This document shows, piece after piece, positions 1-9,102 of a stretch of DNA of 53,422 nucleotides (positions are counted from its first letter, which is position 1; every line of letters begins with the position of its first letter). The position numbers were made by a program, and so were the translations under genes. The notes beneath the pieces were generated by a model, which was given only the letters and a program-made list of their open reading frames with translations, was not told the DNA's origin and did no database searches. The stretch is from CAZFPA01 sp964520975 (GTDB lineage: Bacteria; Bacillota; Negativicutes; Selenomonadales; Selenomonadaceae). The DNA lies in assembly GCA_964520975.1 (NCBI GenBank), contig CAZFPA010000010.1, positions 1 to 53,422 on the forward strand, in the 5' to 3' direction.

Positions 1-92
1 CAGATGGAAATTCAGACAAGTAATTCGCCTAGGTATTTCGTGCACGCTGTACTAGATCCTGGCGTTAGAATTGTGGAGGTGATGGGGATAAC
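1..92 (+). other. Leader of dnaE
   Basis: No upstream gene end or convincing promoter can be identified in these 92 bases. A near-complete Shine-Dalgarno sequence GGAGGTGAT lies at 75-83, nine bases before the dnaE ATG at 93, and it fixes the start of that gene. Confidence 0.5.
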
Positions 93-3000
93 ATGACAGA
101 CAAAACAAAAGTTACCGATTTTCCCGCCTTTGCCCATTTGCATGTCCATACGGAATACAGTCTGCTGGATGGTGCAAACCGGGTCAAGGCACTCATTGAA
201 CAAACGAAGGCCTTAGGCATGGATTCCATTGCGATCACGGATCATGGTGCCATGTACGGGGTCATTGATTTCTATAAAGCGGCCAAGGCGGCAGGCATCA
301 AGCCGGTCATCGGCTGTGAGGTTTATCTGGCGCCGGCTTCCCGCCGCGATGCGTTTGAGGTTGACGGAACCCGGTATTACCATCTCATATTGCTGGCGGA
401 AAACAGCACCGGCTACAAAAATCTCGTGAAGCTGGTATCGCTGGCCAATATGGAGGGTATGTACTATAAGCCGCGGATCGATAAGGAACTGCTGCGTGAA
501 TACCATGAAGGCATCATCTGCCTGAGTGCCTGCATTGCGGGTGAGATTCCGCAGATGATCCTGCGCGACAACATGGAACGTGCGGATGCGCTCGTATCGG
601 AATACCTGGAAATCTTTGGACGGGATAATTTTTTCCTCGAGATCCAGGATCATGGCATGCCGGAGGAAAAGAAGTCCAACGCGGGTCTCATCGCGCTGGC
701 AAAGAAGCACGGCGTCGGGCTGGTGGCTACGAATGATGCGCATTACCTGCGCCGGGAGGACAGCGAGTTCCATGATGTATTGCTCTGCATCCAGACGGGC
801 AAGACCATTGATGATCCGGGCCGCATGCGTTTTTCCAGTGATGATTTCTATCTGAAGTCGCCGCGGGAGATGCAGTCGCTGTTTGCGGATCATCCGGAGG
901 CGCTGGCGAACACAGTCCGCATTGCGGAGCGCTGTAATGTCGAATTTGATTTTGAGCATCGTCATCTGCCGAACTTCCCCCTGCCGGAAGGCATGACGGA
1001 TGAGATGTATCTGCGCAAGCTCTGTGAGGACAATATCCACGAGCGGTATCCGGAGATCACGACGGAAATCCGGGAGCGCCTGGAGTATGAGCTGGGAATC
1101 ATTCATCACATGGGGTTTGACAGCTACTTCCTCATTGTCTGGGATTTCATCAACTATGCGCGCAGCCAGAAGATTGCTGTAGGCCCGGGCCGTGGCTCGG
1201 CTGCTGGCAGCATCGTGGCCTATATCCTTGGGATTACGGATATCGATCCGCTGAAGTACGCACTGCTCTTTGAGCGGTTTTTGAATCCGGAGCGCGTGAC
1301 CATGCCGGATATTGATATCGATTTCTGCTATATCCGGCGTGAAGAGGTCATTGCCTATGTAAAGCGGCGGTATGGGGACGATCATGTAGCGCAGATCATC
1401 ACCTTTGGCACTATGGCGGCCAAGGGCGCCATCCGCGATGTGGGCCGGGCGCTCAATATGCCGTATGCGGATGTGGATCGGGTGGCCAAGCTCGTGCCCA
1501 CGGAGCTCGGTATCACGCTCGATAAGGCGCTGAAGGAATCGGCGGATTTCAAAAAGCTTTACGATGAAGAGCCGGAGGTCAGGCGCCTCATTGATTTTGC
1601 CCGGGACGTGGAGGGGCTGCCCCGCCATTCCTCAACACATGCGGCCGGTGTTGTGATTGCGCGCAATCCGTTGACGGACTATCTGCCGGTGCAGATTTCC
1701 GATGGAACGCTCGTGACGGAATACGACAAGGATCATGTAGAGGAACTTGGCCTTTTGAAGATGGATTTCCTGGGTCTGCGTACGCTGACTGTGCTCAGTG
1801 ATGCGCTGGATAATATCAAAAAAAGCCGAGGCATCGAGGTGGATCTGCACAAGATCCCGCTTGAGGATGAGGCGGCATCAAAGATGCTCTGCGAGGGCCA
1901 TACAGGAGCGGTCTTCCAAATGGAGTCCCAGGGTATGACGAATCTCGTGAAGGACCTCCAGCCGGAGGGCTTTACGGATCTCATTCCTCTTGTGGCCCTG
2001 TACCGCCCGGGACCGCTGGGCAGCGGCATGGTGAAGGATTTCATCGACGGCCGTCATGGAAAAAAGGAAGTTACCTATATGCACCCCTTGCTGGAGCCTA
2101 TTCTGAAGGAAACCTTCGGGGTCGTGCTCTACCAGGAGCAGGTCATGCAGATCGTGCAGGTGTTGGCTGGCTTTACGCTCGGACAGGCCGATTTGCTGCG
2201 CCGGGCGATGGGCAAGAAAAAGCATGCGATCCTGATGGCGCAGAAGGAGAATTTCCTGAATGGCGCGCGGGCCAAGGGGATTGATGAAGAGCTGGCCAAG
2301 ACGATTTTTGACCTGCTCACGCATTTCGCGGACTATGGCTTCAATAAATCCCATAGTGCCGCTTACGCGCTCGTAGCCTGGCAGACCGCGTACCTGAAAG
2401 CGCATTACCCGCAGGAGTTCATGGCGGCCATGCTCACGAGTATTATGGATACGAATGATAAGGTGAGTGTGTATATCGATCTGTGCCGGCGCATGGGCAT
2501 TCCCATCCTGCCGCCGGATATCAATGCGAGTTCGGTGTCCTTCAGTGTCGATGGCGAGGCCATCCGCTTCGGATTGGCAGCGGTCCGCAATGTCGGTGAG
2601 GCTGCGCTGAAGAATCTGGAAGAGGTGCGCGCGGCGGACGGTCCGTTTACCTCCCTGCTGGATTTCTGCAGCCGCATCGATATGCGCACGGTAAACAAGC
2701 GGGTCATTGAGAGCCTTATCAAGTGCGGCGCATTCGACTCCCTGGGGGCGAAACGTTCGCAGCTTTTGAAGGTGCTCGACCAGGCGGTGGACATGGCTTC
2801 GGCCATGCAGCGGGATCAGGCTTCGGGACAGATGGGCCTCTTTACAGAGGAAACGATGGGGGAGGCGGAGGAGCTTTCCCTGCCCGAGATCGCCGAGGTG
2901 GACAAGCCGACGATGCTGGCCTGGGAAAAAGATATTACGGGCTTTTACATCACGGGGCATCCGCTGGATGCCTACGCGGATAAGATACACAATTTTGTAA

Positions 3001-3515
3001 GTCTCGAAAAAGTGCTGTCCGGCAAGCTGCGGGATGGACAGCTTGTGCGCATCGGAGGGCTGCTCACGGCAGCCAAGCGGATTGCGACGAAAAAAGGGGA
3101 CACCATGTGTTTTGCCGAGCTGGAGGATTTTACGCACAGCATAGAGGTCATTGTGTTCCCGCGGGTATTTTACCAGAATGTGAACATCCTGGTGCCGGAG
3201 CAGGCGCTCATGGTGCAGGGAAAGGTGAATCTGACCGACGACGGAGCGAAAATCCTGGCAGATACGATCTGCCCTCTGGCGGAATATCAGCCAGAGTACT
3301 ATATCACGCTGCATGAGGCACAGGAAAACGAGGCGACCTATGGCGCACTGAAGGATATTTTTGCCAGATATCATGGCAGTCATGTGGTATATCTGCATCT
3401 GATTGATCGGCGCCAACGGATCAAGACGGAGCCGCAGTTCTGGCTGGATGGCAGTACGGCAGCGGAAGAGGCCGTTGAGGAGCTTTTGGGCAAGGGGACG
3501 ATCCGGCAGCGGTAG
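93..3515 (+). CDS. dnaE: DNA polymerase III subunit alpha
   Basis: Replicative C-family DNA polymerase of 1140 residues, the usual size for DnaE. The N-terminal PHP domain keeps its metal-binding histidines (H15, H17, H19) and the ITDHG motif. The polymerase palm carries the catalytic aspartates in DIDID at residues 406-410, with PGRGSAAGS about 40 residues earlier. The C-terminal third contains the helix-hairpin-helix and OB-fold (nucleic-acid binding) regions. There is no inserted DnaQ-type exonuclease, so proofreading, if present, would come from the PHP domain or another protein. The ATG is preceded by GGAGGTGAT. A small gene follows 23 bases after the stop. The family call is certain; whether this enzyme or PolC leads replication in this organism cannot be read from the window. 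Confidence 0.97.
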   Translation: MTDKTKVTDFPAFAHLHVHTEYSLLDGANRVKALIEQTKALGMDSIAITDHGAMYGVIDFYKAAKAAGIKPVIGCEVYLAPASRRDAFEVDGTRYYHLILLAENSTGYKNLVKLVSLANMEGMYYKPRIDKELLREYHEGIICLSACIAGEIPQMILRDNMERADALVSEYLEIFGRDNFFLEIQDHGMPEEKKSNAGLIALAKKHGVGLVATNDAHYLRREDSEFHDVLLCIQTGKTIDDPGRMRFSSDDFYLKSPREMQSLFADHPEALANTVRIAERCNVEFDFEHRHLPNFPLPEGMTDEMYLRKLCEDNIHERYPEITTEIRERLEYELGIIHHMGFDSYFLIVWDFINYARSQKIAVGPGRGSAAGSIVAYILGITDIDPLKYALLFERFLNPERVTMPDIDIDFCYIRREEVIAYVKRRYGDDHVAQIITFGTMAAKGAIRDVGRALNMPYADVDRVAKLVPTELGITLDKALKESADFKKLYDEEPEVRRLIDFARDVEGLPRHSSTHAAGVVIARNPLTDYLPVQISDGTLVTEYDKDHVEELGLLKMDFLGLRTLTVLSDALDNIKKSRGIEVDLHKIPLEDEAASKMLCEGHTGAVFQMESQGMTNLVKDLQPEGFTDLIPLVALYRPGPLGSGMVKDFIDGRHGKKEVTYMHPLLEPILKETFGVVLYQEQVMQIVQVLAGFTLGQADLLRRAMGKKKHAILMAQKENFLNGARAKGIDEELAKTIFDLLTHFADYGFNKSHSAAYALVAWQTAYLKAHYPQEFMAAMLTSIMDTNDKVSVYIDLCRRMGIPILPPDINASSVSFSVDGEAIRFGLAAVRNVGEAALKNLEEVRAADGPFTSLLDFCSRIDMRTVNKRVIESLIKCGAFDSLGAKRSQLLKVLDQAVDMASAMQRDQASGQMGLFTEETMGEAEELSLPEIAEVDKPTMLAWEKDITGFYITGHPLDAYADKIHNFVSLEKVLSGKLRDGQLVRIGGLLTAAKRIATKKGDTMCFAELEDFTHSIEVIVFPRVFYQNVNILVPEQALMVQGKVNLTDDGAKILADTICPLAEYQPEYYITLHEAQENEATYGALKDIFARYHGSHVVYLHLIDRRQRIKTEPQFWLDGSTAAEEAVEELLGKGTIRQR

Positions 3516-3538
3516 TTTCCTCTTGGGGGGAATAGGAA

Positions 3539-3727
3539 ATGTGGACATCAATTTATGTGGCAAATACGAAGAAGCAGGCGGATAAGATGCGGCAGGCGCT
3601 GGAAGCGGAGGGGATTCTGACGAATGTACGCCCCATCGGGGCGGATACGGCAAAGAGTCTGTTTGAAATCCAGGTGCTGGCATCCGAGGTCGAGGAAGCG
3701 CAGGCGGTCCTTTGCGGCGGCAACTGA
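3539..3727 (+). CDS. Small DUF2007-like protein
   Basis: A 62-residue protein directly after dnaE, preceded by GGGGGGAATAGG. It has a beta-alpha-beta pattern: a short strand with SIYVA, a helix with QADKMRQALEAEGI, a strand with NVRPI, then FEIQVLASEVEEAQAVL. This resembles the DUF2007 family (putative signal-transducing proteins, typically 60-70 residues). No catalytic residues are apparent and no function is known. Its position suggests cotranscription with dnaE. The family call is by pattern only. Confidence 0.7.
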   Translation: MWTSIYVANTKKQADKMRQALEAEGILTNVRPIGADTAKSLFEIQVLASEVEEAQAVLCGGN

Positions 3728-3748
3728 ACGTATACTGGCAAAAAGGCC

Positions 3749-3778
3749 TTGACGCTGGCGGAATAGTTTCGCTATAAT
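3749..3778 (+). promoter_or_regulatory. Sigma-A-type promoter for the D-Ala-D-Ala carboxypeptidase
   Basis: TTGACG at 3749-3754 and a perfect TATAAT at 3773-3778 are separated by 18 bases. The gene start is 32 bases downstream of the -10 box. Confidence 0.8.
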
Positions 3779-3809
3779 ATGGAAGGTACATAGCGGAGGG
3801 ATTCTAAGA

Positions 3810-4985
3810 TTGAAAATTTTAAAAAAGCTTTTACTTACCGCCGGATTCTGCCTGTGCATGGCAGGAACGGCTTTGGCAGCGGAGCCAGTGGCTTCGGAGG
3901 CCTATACGGCACCACCGGGAGATCTGCTTCCGGCGGTGACGGCGCGCAGTGCTGTGGTCATGGAAGCGGCGACCGGCAAGGTGCTGTATTCGCGTAATAT
4001 GGATGAACGGCGTTATCCTGCCAGCACGACGAAGATCATGACGCTTATCGTCGCGCTTGAGCAGGGAAGCCTGGATGATATGGTTTCTGTCAGTGATAAC
4101 GCTTCCCGGACAGAGGGCTCGACGATCTGGCTGGAGCCGGGGGAAAAGATGCGCATGCTCGATCTGCTTTACGGCATGATGCTCGTGTCGGGCAATGATG
4201 CTACCGTGGCAGTGGCTGAGCATGTAGCCGGCAGCGTAGATGCGTTTGCCCGGCGAATGACGGCCAAGGCCCATGAAATTGGTGCGGTCAATACCTCGTT
4301 TGTGAATTCGAGTGGCCTGCCGGACGATCGTCATTATACGACAGCACATGATCTGGCGCTCATCGCAGCCTATGGCTACAAGAATCCGATGTTCGAGCAG
4401 ATCGTGAGCACGAAGGAACGGCAGATCCCCTGGGCTAAGAATGACTACAACCGGGATCTGCGCAATGAGAACCGGATGCTTTGGCTCTATGAGGGCGGCA
4501 ATGGCGTCAAGACCGGTTATACGGACGCGGCTGGCCGCTGCCTGGTCTCTGCGGCCAAGCGGGATGGCATACAGCTCGTGGCGGTGGTACTGGACAGCCA
4601 GTACATGTGGAATGATTCAATCGCCCTGCTGAATTATGGTTTTTCCAAGGTGCATCCCGTCAAGCTGGCTGCGAAGAATTCAACGGTAAAGACCGTTGAG
4701 GTGGCTGCAGGGCAGAAGAAGAGCCTGGATCTCAAGGTGGCTGAGGATTTGATTGTGCCGGCGGCGGAGGATGAAAAGAATGAGTTTTCCAAGGTCATCG
4801 ATACGCCGGACAAGGTGTATGCCGCTGTCCACAAGGGGGATGTGATCGGTCAGCTCGTTGTCATGTACGATGGCCGGAAGGTCGCGGCAGCGGATCTCGT
4901 TGCGGCGGAATCCATTGAGAAAAAATCGTTTTTCGCTGCGCTGTATCAGGGGCTGACACGCTGCCTGCATATGGTGCTGGCATAA
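3810..4985 (+). CDS. D-alanyl-D-alanine carboxypeptidase (penicillin-binding protein, S11 family)
   Basis: Exported serine peptidase that trims the terminal D-alanine from peptidoglycan stem peptides. A signal peptide occupies about residues 1-23 (KILKK, a hydrophobic run, then TALA before AEP). The three penicillin-binding motifs are intact: STTK (Ser72 nucleophile, Lys75), SGN (127-129) and KTG (234-236). The C-terminal about 110 residues form the beta-rich PBP5_C domain, followed by a short amphipathic tail likely to hold the protein at the membrane. At 391 residues it matches the DacA/DacF size. The TTG start is chosen because GCGGAGGG lies nine bases upstream. It has its own promoter and terminator, so it is monocistronic. 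Confidence 0.95.
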   Translation: MKILKKLLLTAGFCLCMAGTALAAEPVASEAYTAPPGDLLPAVTARSAVVMEAATGKVLYSRNMDERRYPASTTKIMTLIVALEQGSLDDMVSVSDNASRTEGSTIWLEPGEKMRMLDLLYGMMLVSGNDATVAVAEHVAGSVDAFARRMTAKAHEIGAVNTSFVNSSGLPDDRHYTTAHDLALIAAYGYKNPMFEQIVSTKERQIPWAKNDYNRDLRNENRMLWLYEGGNGVKTGYTDAAGRCLVSAAKRDGIQLVAVVLDSQYMWNDSIALLNYGFSKVHPVKLAAKNSTVKTVEVAAGQKKSLDLKVAEDLIVPAAEDEKNEFSKVIDTPDKVYAAVHKGDVIGQLVVMYDGRKVAAADLVAAESIEKKSFFAALYQGLTRCLHMVLA

Positions 4986-5013
4986 GGGAGCTGTTTCGAC
5001 AGCTCTCTTTTTA
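4986..5013 (+). terminator. Intrinsic terminator after the carboxypeptidase gene
   Basis: GGGAGCTGT, loop TTCG, ACAGCTCTC, then TTTTT. The hairpin starts directly after the TAA stop. Confidence 0.85.
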
Positions 5014-5106
5014 TAACGAGGAAAAATAGCCCTGTTTTGTTGCAAGAGGCAGAGGGCCTGGTTTCACTTTGCGAAAGCATCGTAAACCAGATGAGGAGGG
5101 ATATTC

Positions 5107-5850
5107 TTGGCAGAAAGACTGCAAAAAATTTTGAGCCAGGCAGGCATTGCCTCCCGCCGGGCGGCGGAAAAGCTCATCGCAGAGGGACGCGTGGCGGTCA
5201 ATGGCACCCTGGTTACGGAGCCCGGCTGCCGGGCGGACATTGCTGAAGATGATATTACCGTGGATGGCAAATCCATTCATGGACGGGAAAAAAAGGTCTA
5301 TTTTCTGCTGAACAAGCCCAAGGGATATATTTCCACGGCCAGTGATGACCGTGGCCGGAAAACCGTGCTGGATCTGCTTGCCGATGTGTCGGAGCGTATC
5401 TATCCCATCGGGCGGCTCGATAATGCGACGGAAGGGCTGCTGCTGCTCACGAATGACGGCGCGCTCATGAATGCGTTGCTGCATCCTAAATATGAGGTGC
5501 AGAAAACCTATGTCGCGCGGCTTCGCGGCATTCCAGGCGAGGAAGCCCTGGAATTGCTGCGCCGCGGGGTAGAGCTTGAGGATGGCCTGACAGCACCGGC
5601 AGCAGTGCGGCTGCTCGCGCAGAATCCTGTACGGGATGAATCGCGGGTGGAAATCATCATCCATGAGGGCCGGAACCGGCAGGTGCGCCGCATGTGCAGT
5701 GCTGTTGGCCACGAGGTGACGGCACTCAGGCGTACGGAATTTGCGGGGCTGAACCTGTCCGGGACGGCCCGCGGACAGTATCGGCCGCTTACGGATACAG
5801 AACTGGCCCATCTTCGGACGCTGGCCGGTATTAAGGTTGTGAATCCATGA
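5107..5850 (+). CDS. rluB: 23S rRNA pseudouridine synthase, RsuA/RluB family
   Basis: Isomerises a specific uridine in large-subunit rRNA. An S4 RNA-binding domain (ERLQKILSQAGIASRRAAEKL) is followed by the RsuA-type catalytic domain with PIGRLDNATEGLLLLTNDG, whose aspartate is the nucleophile, and the late motif EGRNRQVRRM. The length (247 residues) is typical of Gram-positive RluB. TTG at 5107 is used as the start because AGGAGGG lies just before it. The last four bases (ATGA) overlap the next gene, so the two are translationally coupled. RsuA or RluF specificity cannot be excluded, but RluB is the usual member in this gene order. Confidence 0.92.
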   Translation: MAERLQKILSQAGIASRRAAEKLIAEGRVAVNGTLVTEPGCRADIAEDDITVDGKSIHGREKKVYFLLNKPKGYISTASDDRGRKTVLDLLADVSERIYPIGRLDNATEGLLLLTNDGALMNALLHPKYEVQKTYVARLRGIPGEEALELLRRGVELEDGLTAPAAVRLLAQNPVRDESRVEIIIHEGRNRQVRRMCSAVGHEVTALRRTEFAGLNLSGTARGQYRPLTDTELAHLRTLAGIKVVNP

Positions 5851-7106
5851 ATAAAATTATAGTAATCGGGGCAGGGCCGGGCGGCATGATGGCAGCCGTC
5901 AAGGCCGCTGAAAATGGCGCTGAGGTCCTGCTGCTCGAAAAGATGAACCGGGTGGGCAAAAAGATGCTCATTACGGGCAAAGGCCGCTGCAATATCACCA
6001 ACGCGGCCGATGTGCCGGAGATCATCCGGAACATCACGGGTAATGGACGCTTCCTGTACAGTGCGCTGCAGTCCTTTGACAATCAGGATGTGATGCGGTT
6101 TTTTCAGGAGCATGGAGTTGAAATCAAGGTGGAACGCGGCCAGCGGGTTTTTCCGGTCAGTGATAAGGCGCAGGACGCCGTGGATGCCATGTATATGTAT
6201 CTGCATGAGCTCGGGGTGAAAATCCGTACCGAGGCCAGGGTCAGGGACATTCTTACAGCAGAGGGACATGCGGCTGGCGTCCGTCTGATGGATGGCGAGA
6301 TCCTGTCGGCGTCGGCGGTCATCCTGGCAACCGGCGGTGCGTCCTATCCGGGAACGGGATCGACGGGGGATGGCTATGCTATGGCCGAGGCGCTGGGGCA
6401 TACCATTGTGCCGCTGCGGCCCTCGCTGGTTCCGTTGGAGACGGAGGAGGACTGGCCGCTTGCGGCACAGGGACTGTCTCTGCGCAATGTGCGCGTGCAG
6501 CTTCTGGCGGATGGACAGAAGATCGCTGAGGAATTCGGGGAAATGATGTTCACGCATTTTGGCGTGACGGGGCCGATCATACTCTCATTGAGCCGCCCGG
6601 CTGCGCAGGCCCTGGCTGATGGATCGATGGTCGAGCTCAGTATCAATCTGAAACCGGCGCTGACACCGGAGCAGCTCGATGCGCGGCTGCAGCGTGACTT
6701 TTTGAAGTATCAGCGCAAGCAGCTGAAGAATGCGCTGCATGATCTGCTGCCGTCGAAGCTCATTGAGCCGGTGCTTGACCTGTCGTATCTTGATCCGGAT
6801 GCCTTTGTGCACCAGACTTCCAAGGAGCAGCGGCTGCGTCTGGCGGAAGTGCTGCAGCATATGGTGCTCACGGTTTCTCGCACGCGTCCCCTGGCAGAGG
6901 CCATTGTGACGGCGGGGGGGATCGCTACCCGGGAAATCAATCCGAAGACCATGGAATCCAAGAAGGTGCCAGGACTTTATCTTGTCGGGGAGGTTGTGGA
7001 TGTCGACGCCTTTACGGGCGGCTATAATCTGCAGGCGGCCTTCTCGATGGGGGCTGCTGCCGGGTGCTGGAGCGCCTGGCAGGCGGAACCGGAGTCTCAA
7101 GCCTAA
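5847..7106 (+). CDS. NAD(P)/FAD-dependent oxidoreductase, HI0933/YhiN family
   Basis: Flavoprotein of 419 residues with an N-terminal Rossmann FAD site (GAGPGGMMAAVKAA) and the family signature KKMLITGKGRCNITN. ATGGASYPGTGSTGDGY in the middle and GGYNLQAAFSMGAAAG near the C-terminus are the other FAD-contacting segments. Physiological substrates of most of the family are unknown; some gut bacterial relatives reduce steroid or bile-acid-type substrates, which cannot be assumed here. The ATG overlaps the rluB stop by four bases and aroA follows, an arrangement that I recall as common in Clostridia and Negativicutes. Confidence 0.93.
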   Translation: MNKIIVIGAGPGGMMAAVKAAENGAEVLLLEKMNRVGKKMLITGKGRCNITNAADVPEIIRNITGNGRFLYSALQSFDNQDVMRFFQEHGVEIKVERGQRVFPVSDKAQDAVDAMYMYLHELGVKIRTEARVRDILTAEGHAAGVRLMDGEILSASAVILATGGASYPGTGSTGDGYAMAEALGHTIVPLRPSLVPLETEEDWPLAAQGLSLRNVRVQLLADGQKIAEEFGEMMFTHFGVTGPIILSLSRPAAQALADGSMVELSINLKPALTPEQLDARLQRDFLKYQRKQLKNALHDLLPSKLIEPVLDLSYLDPDAFVHQTSKEQRLRLAEVLQHMVLTVSRTRPLAEAIVTAGGIATREINPKTMESKKVPGLYLVGEVVDVDAFTGGYNLQAAFSMGAAAGCWSAWQAEPESQA

Positions 7107-7128
7107 AATAGAGAGGATGGATCATAGT

Positions 7129-8448
7129 ATGAGTGCAGTGAAGAAAATTCAGGCCGTTTCGCATGGCTTGCAGGGAGAATTGCGTATCCCCGGTGATAAA
7201 TCCATATCCCATCGCAGTGTAATGTTTGCCGGACTGGCCGATACCCCGGTACATATCACGAATTTCCTGCCATCGGCCGACTGTCTGTCGACGGCGGCCT
7301 GTATGGAGGCTTTGGGCGCGACTGTTACGCATGTCAGTGCTACCGAGCTCATCGTTACCGGACACGGCCTGCATGGATTGCGGGAGCCGGAGACGCTGCT
7401 GGATGCCGGGAATTCCGGTACAACACTGCGCCTGATGATGGGCATGCTGGCACCACAGCCCTTTCTGGCGGTATTCACCGGGGATGCATCGCTTTCGCGC
7501 CGTCCGATGGGGCGGGTCATTGAACCGCTTACGGCCATGGGCAGCCGATTGGCGGGCCGTGGCGGCAATCGCTTTCTGCCGATTGCGGTTTTGCCGCCCG
7601 ATGGAAAGCTGCAGGGAATCCATTATCAGTCGCCGGTAGCCAGTGCGCAGGTAAAGTCCGCCATATTGTTGGCGGGGCTTTTTGCTGACGGCAGGACTAC
7701 TGTCGTGGAGCCCTATACCTCGCGGGACCACACGGAGCGTATGCTGGAGGGGTTTGGTATTCCGGTTGAAAAGGCCGGAACCAGCGTATCCGTGCAGCCG
7801 GCGGAACGGCTTTGTGCACCGGCGGCCATTGAGGTGCCGGGGGATATCAGCTCGGCGGCCTATTGGCTCGTGGCGGCCTCTGTCATTGCGGATAGCGAGC
7901 TGCTGCTGAAAAACGTGGGCATTAATCCGACCCGGACGGGGATTCTGGATGTGCTGTGGGCCATGGGCGCCGATATCACCGTGCAGAATGAACGGCAGAG
8001 CGGCGGTGAATCGGCGGCAGATCTGCTGGTGCGTACAGCCAGACTGCATGGCACGAGCTTCGGTGCTGAGATCATGCCCCGGCTCATCGATGAGATACCT
8101 GCCCTTGCGGTAGCGGCGATGTTCGCTGACGGTGATACGGAAATCACGGGAGCGGGCGAGCTGCGGGTCAAGGAAACTGACCGCCTGCAGGCGATTACGG
8201 ATCAGTTCAATAAGCTGGCTGATTGTATCGAGGGGCGTGAGGACGGATTGCTCATCCATGGCGGCAGGCAGAAACTGCAGCCGGCACAGTGCTTTTCCTA
8301 TGACGATCATCGGATTGCCATGTCCCTGGCTATTGCCGGTGCGGCTGGTGCCGGGGTGGAAATCCGGCAGCCGGACTGTGTGCGGATTTCATATCCGTCC
8401 TTTTACGAAGAATTACAGAACTTGGCAAAACAGGAGGCCAGAATATGA
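7129..8448 (+). CDS. aroA: 3-phosphoshikimate 1-carboxyvinyltransferase (EPSP synthase)
   Basis: Shikimate pathway enzyme joining shikimate 3-phosphate and phosphoenolpyruvate. Hallmarks are GDKSISHRSVM near the N-terminus, LDAGNSGTTLRLMMG, the SRRPMGRV segment, and RVKETDRLQA with YDDHRIAMSLAIAGA toward the C-terminus. The protein has 439 residues with this start, the normal length. ATG at 7129 is preferred to the ATG at 7117, which lies directly against the GAGAGG. The frame is open further upstream into the preceding gene, but that part does not resemble the family. The stop overlaps the cmk start (ATGA). Confidence 0.95.
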   Translation: MSAVKKIQAVSHGLQGELRIPGDKSISHRSVMFAGLADTPVHITNFLPSADCLSTAACMEALGATVTHVSATELIVTGHGLHGLREPETLLDAGNSGTTLRLMMGMLAPQPFLAVFTGDASLSRRPMGRVIEPLTAMGSRLAGRGGNRFLPIAVLPPDGKLQGIHYQSPVASAQVKSAILLAGLFADGRTTVVEPYTSRDHTERMLEGFGIPVEKAGTSVSVQPAERLCAPAAIEVPGDISSAAYWLVAASVIADSELLLKNVGINPTRTGILDVLWAMGADITVQNERQSGGESAADLLVRTARLHGTSFGAEIMPRLIDEIPALAVAAMFADGDTEITGAGELRVKETDRLQAITDQFNKLADCIEGREDGLLIHGGRQKLQPAQCFSYDDHRIAMSLAIAGAAGAGVEIRQPDCVRISYPSFYEELQNLAKQEARI

Positions 8449-9101
8449 AGAATTTAGTTGTAGCCATTGATGGACCAGCCGGGGCCGGCAAGAGCACGGT
8501 AGCTCAGCTGGCAGCCAAAAAGTTGCAGTATACGTATATCGATACCGGCGCTATGTACCGGGCCGTTGCCTGGAAGACGCTCCAGCAGGGAAAGCCGGTA
8601 ACAGATGCGCTCATCTGTGAGGTGGTAAAGGGAATCGCGGTTGATCTGCAGTACGCGGATGGCAGGACGCGGGTCTTTGCTGATGGCGAGGAAATCACGA
8701 AGGAAATCCGTACGCCGGAGGTCACGGCCATCGTTTCACAGGTGGCGCGGCTGGCGCCGGTGCGGGAAAAGATGGTTGAACTGCAGCGGCAGATGGCTGG
8801 CCGCGGAGCGGTCGTCATGGACGGGCGCGATATCGCGACGAATGTATTGCCGAATGCCGATGTAAAGATATTTCTCACGGCTTCTATCGAGGAGCGTGCC
8901 CGCCGTCGCTGGACGGAAATGAAGCAGAAGGGCTACGACGTCGATCTCGCAAAGCTGCAGGCGGATATCGCCGCGCGCGACAAGGCTGACAGCGAGCGTG
9001 AAATCTCGCCGCTGGTCAAGGCTGAGGATGCTGTGCTGCTCGATACGACCGGCATGGGGATCCAGGAGGTCACTGCGGCAATTTTGGATATGTGCAGGTG
9101 A
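8445..9101 (+). CDS. cmk: (d)CMP kinase
   Basis: Phosphorylates CMP and dCMP. The Walker A P-loop GPAGAGKST is at residues 10-18, followed by the CMP-binding IDTGAMYRAVAW and the central MDGRDIATNVLPNADVKIFLTA segment; RARRRW belongs to the mobile lid. The protein has 218 residues, standard for bacterial Cmk. It overlaps aroA by four bases and is followed within two bases by plsC. aroA-cmk adjacency is widespread in bacteria. Confidence 0.96.
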   Translation: MKNLVVAIDGPAGAGKSTVAQLAAKKLQYTYIDTGAMYRAVAWKTLQQGKPVTDALICEVVKGIAVDLQYADGRTRVFADGEEITKEIRTPEVTAIVSQVARLAPVREKMVELQRQMAGRGAVVMDGRDIATNVLPNADVKIFLTASIEERARRRWTEMKQKGYDVDLAKLQADIAARDKADSEREISPLVKAEDAVLLDTTGMGIQEVTAAILDMCR

Positions 9102-9102
9102 T

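Noticed and set aside
213..1628. Long open frame on the minus strand inside dnaE (471 codons), and a second at 1878-3791 (637 codons).
   Set aside because: Both are antiparallel to a clear dnaE, lack recognisable domains and ribosome binding sites, and reflect the high G+C third positions of the true gene.
7117..7128. Alternative aroA start at ATG 7117.
   Set aside because: It lies directly against GAGAGG with no spacer, so ATG 7129 is the better choice.
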